From Verrucomicrobiales bacterium (GTDB lineage Bacteria; Verrucomicrobiota; Verrucomicrobiia; Verrucomicrobiales; DEV007): DNA of 6,711 nucleotides. The translations under genes were made by a program, and so were the position numbers. The stretch's first letter is position 1. The number at the start of each line of letters is the position of its first letter. The notes below the pieces were generated by a model that was given only the letters and a program-made list of their open reading frames with translations, had not been told where the DNA came from and did not search any database. Shown one piece after another: positions 1-6,690 of this stretch. The DNA lies in the NCBI GenBank assembly GCA_002705125.1, contig PAHQ01000108.1:23060-29770 (forward strand). The letters are read 5' to 3'.

Positions 1-1
1 A

Positions 2-1069
2 GCCATAGATGCTGTTGTTATTAGCACAGCCGACCATCATCATGCTCCAGCGGCTATAGCAGCCATGCGAAACGGAAAGCATGTTTACTCTGAAAAACCA
101 CTAGCTCACACCGTTCAGGAAGCAAGATGGGTACAAGAAGAGTACATAAAACGAAAAGATAAGATAGCTACCCAGATGGGTACCCAGATACATGCGACTG
201 ATAATTACCGTAGAGCAGTTGAACTGGTCCAGGCTGGAGCCGTAGGCAAAATTAAAGAGGCGCATGTCTGGTGCGGAAGAACAATACGACCAGTCGGTGA
301 AGAAGTTCTTCCAGAGCAACCTATCCCTCAAGGTTTTAACTGGGAAACATGGCTAGGACCTGCACCACAAAGAGCGTACAACCAAGGTTACTGGAAAGGT
401 GGGAATCTAAATTGGAATCGTCGCTGGGATTTCGGTAACGGTGTTCTTGGAGACATGGGTAGCCATTTAATTGATCTTCCCTATTGGGCACTGGAGCTTA
501 AACGTCCCTCAAAGGTGAAATCCGAAGGCACGGCAGAGGACGGAATCGCTGCCCCTCCTTCACAAATCGCTACTTGGCACCATCCTGAAGCAAGTGTAGG
601 AGCCGGGGAAAAGGGGGAAATTGATTTGATTTGGTATCATGGACCAGAGGGAATTAAAACAATGGTCGAACGACTCCAGCCAAAGCTTGGGAAAGACACA
701 AACATATCGAAGTGGCATATCGGAGTCGCTTTTGTAGGTGAAGAAGGTGTTATCGTTTCTGATTATGGAAAAATTGTTCTGAGCCCAGGATCCAAATATA
801 AAGATTATAAAAAACCTGCGCCCTCAATTCCAAAGTCCGTAGGCCATTATAAAGAATGGCTCAATGCTTGTAAGGGAAAAGGAAAAAGTTTATGTAACTT
901 TGATTATTCTGGTGCACTTATTGAACATAACCTACTTGGCAATCTGGCACACAGAGCGGAAGTCGGAAAAGAGTTTGAATGGGATGCAGAGAAGTTCAAA
1001 ATCTCAAACGATGAGAAGGCCAATGAACTGCTTTCGAAAGAATACCGAAAGGGTTGGGAAGTATCCTAA
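2..1069 (+). CDS. Gfo/Idh/MocA family oxidoreductase, 5'-truncated by window edge
   Basis: Probable NAD(P)-dependent sugar or polyol dehydrogenase; the substrate cannot be read from the sequence. The frame is open from base 2, so the ATG at 65 is an internal methionine and not the start: the 21 residues before it carry the conserved end of the Rossmann domain (DAVVISTADHHHAPAA). Then come GKHVYSEKPL, with the catalytic-region EKP motif (Glu31-Lys32-Pro33 of the visible part), and WETWLGPAP. Next is GVLGDMGSHLIDLPYWAL, with the Asp151 and His155 expected at the active site. The middle and C-terminal part resembles the 'bacterial oxidoreductase, C-terminal' type common in planctomycetes and verrucomicrobia. 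The visible 355 residues suggest that 80-100 N-terminal residues are missing, including the GxGxxG nucleotide-binding loop and any Tat signal, which relatives often carry. The gene ends in TAA, 2 bp from the convergent stop of the next gene. Confidence 0.9.
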   Translation, partial: AIDAVVISTADHHHAPAAIAAMRNGKHVYSEKPLAHTVQEARWVQEEYIKRKDKIATQMGTQIHATDNYRRAVELVQAGAVGKIKEAHVWCGRTIRPVGEEVLPEQPIPQGFNWETWLGPAPQRAYNQGYWKGGNLNWNRRWDFGNGVLGDMGSHLIDLPYWALELKRPSKVKSEGTAEDGIAAPPSQIATWHHPEASVGAGEKGEIDLIWYHGPEGIKTMVERLQPKLGKDTNISKWHIGVAFVGEEGVIVSDYGKIVLSPGSKYKDYKKPAPSIPKSVGHYKEWLNACKGKGKSLCNFDYSGALIEHNLLGNLAHRAEVGKEFEWDAEKFKISNDEKANELLSKEYRKGWEVS

Positions 1070-1071
1070 AA

Positions 1072-4000
1072 TTAACCTCTTAGATCGAATAGATAGGCCA
1101 TTAGGTCTGCTATTTCTTTCTTAGTTAGGCTCTGCGCAGTTGGAGGCATCAGACTCCCTATTTTCTCAATACTATCAATATCATCTTTTGAAATTCGATG
1201 CATGACGCCACTTGCAAAATCTCTTAGCAGGATCTTATCTTTTTCTCTGCTAGCCTGCTCGTATCCTTGTAAGGTTTGAGATTTTTTAGTCACTACACGA
1301 GTTAATGAAAACCCTTCCTTTACCTGAAGAGTTGGCCACATCACTTCGGTAACAATTCTCTCAAAAGGCACACCGCTACCCAATGCCGAAAGGTCAGGCC
1401 CAATAACTCCTCCAGTATCAGCAATTTTATGACATGCAATACATCCAAGTTTTGCTGATTTAAAGATTTCTGCTCCCCTATTAGAATCACCTTCTTTACC
1501 AAGTTTGACGAATTCTCTGATATTCGATTTGGTGTATTCAATTTTGGGCAATGGGATACCTGCTAATTTATCAAGACTTGATGAGAGTTCAGGACTTATA
1601 AGTCCTTTGGCTATCCAGGTTTGCCTAATTAAGTTTCCCTTTTCTTTATCTATATTCGATCTCAGTAATTCTTCTGCCATCAGCTCCATAGCTCCATTTC
1701 TAGAGGCTACTGAATCAAAAAGCTTTGAAAGTTTTTTTGAATCTAAATTCTGGTTCAACGCACGAACTGCAAGTTTAATACCGTCAGAGACATTCATACT
1801 AACGACAGCCCCTATTGCCTCTAGCTGACATGGGTCACTTGAATCACTAGCTATTTTATTGCCTAAGTTGAGAGCTTCTTGACCTCCTATTATACCCACA
1901 GCACTAAATGCAGAAACTCTCAATACACTATCAATCTTAGAATTTTCAGCAATTTTTAAGACTTTTCCAACTAATTCCTCAACTTCCCAATTCCCAATTA
2001 AATCAATCGCCGCTCGTTTAATCTTATTATTTTCGTTGTTCAATAATTTATTTAGGAACTGGTGCACCTCGAAATTAGGTCGTTTCTTATCCTTAAGAGC
2101 AATCAATACTTCCGGAGCCAGGCTGTTATAGTCTAACAGAAACTTAATATCATCATCATTACCAAGAATAGCCAACGTTTTTAGAAGATTAGATACTGTT
2201 TTCTGATTAACATTTCCATTAATGATAATTGCGCGAATATCTGAAATGATAGCTTTCGAATCTGACTGACTTAAAACAGATGAAAAACCAGATTGGTAGT
2301 CTTCGATATCCAAATTACCATCTCTGAATGCAGGCACCCATAATGACTTTAAATGGTGTACTGCCTGAGAGAATGCATAATCAATCCACTTATCCCTGGG
2401 AGATTCAGCCACTGCAGCAGCAACTAAAATTGATTGTGGACTAGATATTTGCGCACAAGAAAGAACCACCTCCATTCTGACTCTAGAGCTCTCATCTCTC
2501 GCCAAGCTCAATAATAAATCCTGATAACCTTCAAGTCTTTTTCCCCATCTCCCAATCACCCTAGCCGCATAAGCTCTGACCCTATGGTCTTCAGAATTCA
2601 TGTTGGCGAGAACGATTTGTTCATCGGGAAGACTCAAAAACTCACAAAGTGAAAGAGCCTCCAGTAAATCTAATCCTTTACGAGAGGATATCCATTCACG
2701 TAAAATCTTAATAACTTTCGATTGATCCTTGCTGGATAAAATTTGCTTTGCTTTAAGTCTAGTCCATCTCTCCGGTGATGCTAACTTCTCAACTAATTCC
2801 TCTTCAGATAAACTAATAAGTTTAGGATCTTTCAAAGGTCCTTTCTTGGGCGTAATTCTCCATATTCTGCCATGCGTTTTGTCTCGATCAGGATGTCTGT
2901 AAAAGTCATCCTGATGACACGTCAATGGATTATACCAATCCACCACATATATAGCTCCATCAGGTCCAACCTTAACATCAATGGGCCTAAAATTTCTGTG
3001 ACTGGAACGAATAATAGGCTCTCTCCAATTGACTTTAAATCCTGCTCCGTCAGAGGAAACCGCAAATCGACTGACTTGATTTTTTTTATAATCTCCAATC
3101 AGAAAATCGCCCGCCATTTCAGCAGGTAAATTACTTGCTCCCAAACAGTCAATACCACAATAGCCTCCAGGCTTACCAATACGAGGCAATCTCAATCGTC
3201 TTTTTGCCGGTATAGACGCAGGGGTCAAATAAGATACGCCACCGGCTCCATCAATCACAAATGATTGCCCATAATCATCAAAAGCAACTCCCCATGGATT
3301 ACCGGGACCCATAAAATCATCTAACAAAGGATCAAGTTTAAGCTCGTCAGGTCTTAACCTGTAAACTCCAGCCTGAAATAGTGATGAAACACCAAAAGGG
3401 GTTTCCACTCGAGACTCTACCCCATCACCCTGACAAAACCATAGCTCTCCACCAGGTGACCAGGCAAAACAATTCATAGTCTGATGTGAATCCCCATTTC
3501 CAAAACCACTTAACAATAGTTTCTTGTTACCATCCCAATCGAAATGCAGTAATTCAGTATTGTGTCCCACATAAACACCATCAATACCGACCTCCATTCC
3601 AGTAGGAATGTTAAGACCACTAGCAAAAACACTTGATATGTCAGCAGCCCCATCCCCATTTTTATCTTCAAGCATTATAACCTTATCATTAGGCATAACT
3701 CCAGGTTCGATTTGAGGGTAAACATCCGAACACGCAACAAACATTCTACCTCTAGCATCCCATCGAACTGATAACGGATTGGCAATGCCATGACTTTCGT
3801 CTGCAAAGAGGTTAACCTCAAAACCATCTAAGACATCAAAAGCATCGAGTTCTTTTTTAATATTTGCTTCCCTTGAACCTGTCTTGTTTGGAGAAGGAGA
3901 TGGAGTGTTCTTTAATCCCTTCTGAATATTTAATTCTGCAATCTCTATTAATTTTGGAAACAGCTGCCACTCTTCTTTAAATGAGGGAAGCCCTTCAGCT

Positions 4001-4674
4001 GCATTAGAAAATATTCGCTTACTATCATCACCAAAGAGACATTTCCAGTTTGCAGGCCTCCAATAATCATACCAAAGGCGGTGCTTCTCTTTGACCGAAA
4101 GCACAAGATCCATTGGCGGTTCAATACCCAACTGTTTAACAAAATTACTTTTTATAAATGGTATCCCTTTTTTTGAGGCAAGAGACGCGATCGCCTCTGT
4201 ATAAATATCAAGATACTGATCATCGGCAGATTTCCACTCAAAATCTGAAGGCGCTAGAATAATCAACTTTCTGTTATCCGAATTTAGAAAATCAATAAGA
4301 CTCTCATATTTCTCCGAAAAATCTTTCAATCCCTCCTTGCCCTGAAGTGATTCAATCTTACCAAACTGACAAATAATTACGTTTGCACCTACTCTTTTTA
4401 ATTGCTGATTAAGATCACCAAAAGCTTCTTTCCTCCATCTCTCACGAACTGTACTTTGAAAATAAACAGTGTCCCCTTCCCAAGCCAAATCTCTGAACTT
4501 GATGTTAAGGTCTTTATAACGATGTGTAATTGCAGCCTCTAATTTTCCTTCCTTCTGCATTCTTACGAGATCAGTTCCACCAATAAAGGCAACCACATCT
4601 CCATCCTCTAATTGAAGAGGTTTAGCGAAAACAGAGGAAATAAAAAACGAAATTGAGAAAAGCCTAATTAACAT
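1072..4674 (-). CDS. secreted PVC-type multidomain protein: SGNH-like, dehydrogenase propeller, HEAT repeats, cytochrome c
   Basis: Large exported protein, probably a periplasmic or envelope oxidoreductase passing electrons to its own c-type haem; the substrate is unknown. Numbering is from the ATG at 4674 (1200 aa). Residues 1-17 form a signal peptide ending VFA. Residues 20-250 are an SGNH-hydrolase-like domain (FIGGT 30-34, FGKIES 104-109, RPANW 206-210) lacking the catalytic Ser and block-III Asn, so probably not an esterase. A Pro/Ser/Asn linker follows (about 255-272). Residues 275-610 match the TIGR02604/DUF7133 propeller, related to sorbosone/glucose dehydrogenases (GFEVNLFA, DKNGDGAAD, DGAGG, RPIDVKVGPDGAIYVVDWYNP... 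region 563-583, HGRIWRI). Residues 625-975 are helical HEAT-type repeats (e.g. EDHRVRAYAARVIGRW). Residues 1060-1200 are a TIGR02603-type cytochrome c with Cys1078, Cys1081, His1082 (CIACH) and probable ligand Met1176. Start: a TTG at 4704 would add 10 residues. The ATG is the first in frame after the stop at 4725-4723 and gives a textbook signal peptide; neither start has a Shine-Dalgarno sequence. Confidence 0.9.
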   Translation of the reverse strand: MLIRLFSISFFISSVFAKPLQLEDGDVVAFIGGTDLVRMQKEGKLEAAITHRYKDLNIKFRDLAWEGDTVYFQSTVRERWRKEAFGDLNQQLKRVGANVIICQFGKIESLQGKEGLKDFSEKYESLIDFLNSDNRKLIILAPSDFEWKSADDQYLDIYTEAIASLASKKGIPFIKSNFVKQLGIEPPMDLVLSVKEKHRLWYDYWRPANWKCLFGDDSKRIFSNAAEGLPSFKEEWQLFPKLIEIAELNIQKGLKNTPSPSPNKTGSREANIKKELDAFDVLDGFEVNLFADESHGIANPLSVRWDARGRMFVACSDVYPQIEPGVMPNDKVIMLEDKNGDGAADISSVFASGLNIPTGMEVGIDGVYVGHNTELLHFDWDGNKKLLLSGFGNGDSHQTMNCFAWSPGGELWFCQGDGVESRVETPFGVSSLFQAGVYRLRPDELKLDPLLDDFMGPGNPWGVAFDDYGQSFVIDGAGGVSYLTPASIPAKRRLRLPRIGKPGGYCGIDCLGASNLPAEMAGDFLIGDYKKNQVSRFAVSSDGAGFKVNWREPIIRSSHRNFRPIDVKVGPDGAIYVVDWYNPLTCHQDDFYRHPDRDKTHGRIWRITPKKGPLKDPKLISLSEEELVEKLASPERWTRLKAKQILSSKDQSKVIKILREWISSRKGLDLLEALSLCEFLSLPDEQIVLANMNSEDHRVRAYAARVIGRWGKRLEGYQDLLLSLARDESSRVRMEVVLSCAQISSPQSILVAAAVAESPRDKWIDYAFSQAVHHLKSLWVPAFRDGNLDIEDYQSGFSSVLSQSDSKAIISDIRAIIINGNVNQKTVSNLLKTLAILGNDDDIKFLLDYNSLAPEVLIALKDKKRPNFEVHQFLNKLLNNENNKIKRAAIDLIGNWEVEELVGKVLKIAENSKIDSVLRVSAFSAVGIIGGQEALNLGNKIASDSSDPCQLEAIGAVVSMNVSDGIKLAVRALNQNLDSKKLSKLFDSVASRNGAMELMAEELLRSNIDKEKGNLIRQTWIAKGLISPELSSSLDKLAGIPLPKIEYTKSNIREFVKLGKEGDSNRGAEIFKSAKLGCIACHKIADTGGVIGPDLSALGSGVPFERIVTEVMWPTLQVKEGFSLTRVVTKKSQTLQGYEQASREKDKILLRDFASGVMHRISKDDIDSIEKIGSLMPPTAQSLTKKEIADLMAYLFDLRG
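1088..1122 (+). terminator. possible weak terminator for the upstream oxidoreductase gene
   Basis: About 20 bp after the TAA at 1067-1069 the plus strand can fold as AATAG / CTATT (1088-1092 with 1110-1114). Inside is a GGCC / GGTC pairing (1096-1099 with 1104-1107, one G-U pair) closing an ATTA loop, and the T-rich TCTTTCTT (1115-1122) follows. The stem is short and has a 3x2 internal loop, so it would be weak. It lies inside the 3' coding end of the convergent gene, as would be needed with only 2 bp between the two stops. Confidence 0.25.
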
Positions 4675-4707
4675 AATAAAAATCGGTTTAATTCTTCTTA
4701 TCAAACC

Positions 4708-4754
4708 ATTATAAAGTGCAATTTACATATTATAATTCTCGAAAGTCGGGTCAA
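4708..4754 (-). promoter_or_regulatory. possible promoter region for the propeller/cytochrome gene
   Basis: On the minus strand, two perfect TATAAT hexamers occur before the gene (complement of 4729-4734 and of 4708-4713), and a TTGACC (complement of 4749-4754) precedes them. The TTGACC lies only 14 bp from the first TATAAT, which is short for a sigma-70 promoter. The second TATAAT has no good -35 at 16-18 bp. If the second is a real -10, transcription would begin near 4701, downstream of the TTG at 4704, which favours the ATG at 4674 as the start. The surroundings are very AT-rich, so chance matches are likely. Confidence 0.25.
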
Positions 4755-4755
4755 A

Positions 4756-4799
4756 CCTTTTCCAAATTTTAAGATTACCTATCTTTAAATGGGAAAAGG
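4756..4799 (-). terminator. long intergenic hairpin directly after an oxidoreductase stop codon
   Basis: Read on the minus strand, the base after the TAG at 4802-4800 begins a 44-nt inverted repeat. The outer arms CCTTTTCC and GGAAAAGG pair perfectly over 8 bp (4799-4792 with 4763-4756). After a 1x2 internal loop, ATTTAAAGAT and ATCTTAAAAT pair at 9 of 10 positions around the 5-nt loop AGGTA. The hairpin is followed by only TTT and then GACCCG, so it lacks the long U-tract of a classical intrinsic terminator. It could be a weak terminator, an attenuator between this operon and the downstream propeller gene, or a 3'-end mRNA stabiliser. The fold is seen in the sequence; the role is inferred. 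Confidence 0.55.
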
Positions 4800-5933
4800 C
4801 TAATCAAAGGTAGCCACTTTTACCCATTCACCTAATTTTGAAGATTCGAGTGAAGCATCAGTAAACAATTGAGCCTTGAGCCCATCAATTAAATTAGGGG
4901 AATCCACCTCTAATTGCGACTTACCTGACATCACTTCTCGTAGAGCAGGAATTACCCATTTTTTAAAACGGTTGCCGATATCAAATCCTCCTGGACTGAC
5001 CTCTTTAATTACTTCAACTGAATTATCTGGCTTTCCTAGAGTGACTTTTCCATGAAAACGATCAACGGTCAAAGATGCTTCACTACCATGGAGTTCAAGT
5101 TCCGGTACAAGCCCCCTTCTTAAAAAAGGAGCATGTGAAAGAATAATCGAACCAACTATTCCATTTTCAAATTCCCAGGCAATACTTGCATAATCAACGG
5201 TATTACCTTTTCTGGCTTCTTTGCCCTCAATTTTTGTTTCTCCACACTCAAGAGCTTCACTTAGGTTTACATTACCCAAATCAAATTTTGCAGGTGTAAT
5301 AGTGTCTGCATGAGCTAGCACCTTAACGGCATCTTTACCGATTATCCACCTGACTGTGTCATACGCATGAGAACCTACATCCGCAATCGTGCCAGAAGAT
5401 GAGAGTTTGGGGTCATCTCTCCAGGTTAATGCCATATCCAAAGGCCTTGGATTATGCCAACGATAAACCACTGCCTTAACATCTCCTATGGCTCCACCTT
5501 GAACCAATTCTTTGGCAGCTACAAATCCTGGTGACCACCTAGTCCACAAAGGAACGAAATGCGCGAGTGTTTTCGCATCGAGATACGCTTTTGTCATCTC
5601 TCTTGCCTCATCAGAATTCATCCCTAATGGTTTTTCACAAAATACATGTTTGCCGGCAGCAGCAGCAGCCATTACCGCCTCGTGGTGAAACGCATCGGGA
5701 GTCCCCACAACGACGTAATTAACGTCAGGGTGATCTATCACTTCACGCCAATTATCCGTAACAAGATCAGCGCCATCTTCGTCAGCGGCTTTTTGAAGAG
5801 GTTCTTTTCTTCTAGCACAGAGAGCCACCATTTTGACTCCATCACATTCACGCATTTCTGCTCGGTAGGGCTCGCCAATATAACCAGTAGCCCCAAGGAC
5901 ACCGACACCTACCGAATAATTATCACTACTCAT
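4800..5933 (-). CDS. Gfo/Idh/MocA family oxidoreductase
   Basis: Predicted cytoplasmic NAD(P)-dependent dehydrogenase or reductase acting on a sugar or sugar derivative; the substrate is unknown. The 377-residue length is normal for the family and there is no signal peptide. The N-terminal Rossmann fold (about 7-130) has the dinucleotide loop GVLGATGYIG (11-20), then VVVGTPDAFHHEAVMAA and GKHVFCEKPLG with the hallmark Glu100-Lys101-Pro102. The C-terminal domain (about 135-370) has GTIADVGSHAYDTVRW, placing Asp185 and His189 at the expected active-site positions, and ends with the family-like DGLKAQLFTDASLESSKLGEWV. The loop sequence GATGYIG is more like that of extended SDR/epimerase proteins than the usual GxGxxG of Gfo/Idh/MocA members, but the rest is clearly this family. 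The ATG lies 3 bp after the DUF1080 stop codon, so the two are very likely cotranscribed and translationally coupled. The two Gfo/Idh/MocA proteins here differ in C-terminal type and are not recent duplicates. Confidence 0.92.
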   Translation of the reverse strand: MSSDNYSVGVGVLGATGYIGEPYRAEMRECDGVKMVALCARRKEPLQKAADEDGADLVTDNWREVIDHPDVNYVVVGTPDAFHHEAVMAAAAAGKHVFCEKPLGMNSDEAREMTKAYLDAKTLAHFVPLWTRWSPGFVAAKELVQGGAIGDVKAVVYRWHNPRPLDMALTWRDDPKLSSSGTIADVGSHAYDTVRWIIGKDAVKVLAHADTITPAKFDLGNVNLSEALECGETKIEGKEARKGNTVDYASIAWEFENGIVGSIILSHAPFLRRGLVPELELHGSEASLTVDRFHGKVTLGKPDNSVEVIKEVSPGGFDIGNRFKKWVIPALREVMSGKSQLEVDSPNLIDGLKAQLFTDASLESSKLGEWVKVATFD

Positions 5934-5936
5934 CTT

Positions 5937-6623
5937 TTATCTCTTTACTGAAATATCTTTAAAAGCAATGACCATTTTATCTCCACTGTGAAGTTGAAAA
6001 CCAATGAACCCTTTGTCCAGCCTTTTAGCTTTCTCATTATCAATTACCTCCGATGCAATTTTACCATTAATGGTGAACCACAACTTATTTTTTTTGGCAT
6101 AAACAATAACTTCATTCCAATCTCCTTGCTTAGCATCCTCAGGCCTGAAAGCATTTTTAATATCTTCAATCTCTTTCTTACCATTTTCTTTAATAGTCAC
6201 TCTGTGCCCCCTTTTTGCTAAATAGTCGCCACGATTATTTTCATGAAAGTCCCAAGCTCCAAGAACCTTATCTCCAATCCCAACATGCCCAATATCTGCA
6301 TGATAACCATGCAACCTACTTGCCTTACCTTTCACAGGATGACTTCTTACCTCAACACCTGTGTTACCTTCGTCACTAATGAACTTATATGAAAACTTCA
6401 GCTCAAAATTCCCTAACTGATCATCGAACATTAAATAAGACTCCTGACCTTTACCTCGTCCTATAATTTGCTCATTTTCCACTGTCCAATTGGCTGCTTG
6501 AGATGATGGTCGACATTTCCAACCTTCCAATGTTTTACCATTAAAAATTGAACTATAGCCCTCATCTGAAAAGCAAAGACCATGAGTTAGGCAACAAATA
6601 AAAAAACAATAGATTATTCTCAT
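5937..6623 (-). CDS. secreted DUF1080 (3-keto-disaccharide hydrolase family) protein
   Basis: A 228-residue single-domain protein of the DUF1080 family (PF06439, a concanavalin-like beta-sandwich). Characterised members hydrolyse or eliminate the glycosidic bond of 3-keto-glycosides; many others are untested. Residues 1-19 form a signal peptide, unusually rich in cysteine (Cys6, 10, 11, 17), probably cleaved before DEGYSS. No proper lipobox is seen, so a soluble periplasmic or secreted protein is expected. Family landmarks follow in order: SIFNGKTLEGW (25-35), WTVENEQIIG (46-55), NFELKFSYKF (72-81), NTGVEVRSHP (87-96), GYHADIG (106-112), GDWNEVIVYA (167-176), and the closing GFIGFQLHSGDKMVIAFKDI (205-224). 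The length is typical. The ATG is chosen because it begins the signal peptide; no Shine-Dalgarno sequence precedes it, only AT-rich sequence. It is the first gene of a probable operon with the oxidoreductase that starts 3 bp after its stop. Enzymatic activity is inferred from the family, not shown by identifiable catalytic residues. Confidence 0.92.
   Translation of the reverse strand: MRIIYCFFICCLTHGLCFSDEGYSSIFNGKTLEGWKCRPSSQAANWTVENEQIIGRGKGQESYLMFDDQLGNFELKFSYKFISDEGNTGVEVRSHPVKGKASRLHGYHADIGHVGIGDKVLGAWDFHENNRGDYLAKRGHRVTIKENGKKEIEDIKNAFRPEDAKQGDWNEVIVYAKKNKLWFTINGKIASEVIDNEKAKRLDKGFIGFQLHSGDKMVIAFKDISVKR
5941..5946 (-). promoter_or_regulatory. ribosome binding site of the oxidoreductase gene
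   Basis: On the minus strand AAAGAG, a 5-of-6 match to AAGGAG, ends 7 nt before the ATG at 5933. It sits in the last codons of the DUF1080 gene, just before its TAA, which suits translational coupling. It is the only Shine-Dalgarno-like site seen before any of the three starts in this window and supports the chosen start. Confidence 0.4.
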
Positions 6624-6676
6624 AATTTAATAATAATTTATTTATTATCCACAAAGCAAGGCTAGCATCATAACTT

Positions 6677-6690
6677 ATTTTAATTAAAAT
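6677..6690. repeat. perfect 14-bp AT palindrome upstream of the DUF1080 gene
   Basis: ATTTTAATTAAAAT reads identically on both strands, about 54-67 bp before the DUF1080 start, where an operator or promoter-proximal site could lie. It consists only of A and T in an AT-rich stretch, so it may be chance. No convincing -35/-10 pair was found between it and the gene (6624-6711 otherwise holds nothing recognisable). Confidence 0.3.

Noticed and set aside
65..67. ATG at 65 as the start of the first oxidoreductase gene
   Set aside because: The frame is open to base 2 and the preceding residues are a conserved part of the Rossmann domain, so this methionine is internal.
864..1124. 86-codon plus-strand open frame overlapping the end of the first oxidoreductase gene
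   Set aside because: It is out of frame with clear family motifs of the oxidoreductase and its product has no recognisable feature.
1505..1828. 107-codon plus-strand open frame inside the giant minus-strand gene
   Set aside because: It is antisense to the well-supported HEAT-repeat coding region, has no recognisable domain, and has a composition that mirrors the opposite strand.
5650..5672. GCAGCAGCAGCAGCC-like short repeat
   Set aside because: It encodes an alanine run just before GKHVF, a place where Gfo/Idh/MocA proteins are normally alanine-rich; not a functional repeat.
5646..5951. 101-codon plus-strand open frame opposite the start of the second oxidoreductase gene
   Set aside because: It is antisense to the conserved Rossmann domain and covers the operon junction; nothing in it resembles a protein family.
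6567..6623. Lipoprotein signal for the DUF1080 protein, suggested by several cysteines in the signal peptide
   Set aside because: The residues before the cysteines (for example HGLC) do not fit the lipobox consensus well, and cleavage before DEGYSS by signal peptidase I is the simpler reading.
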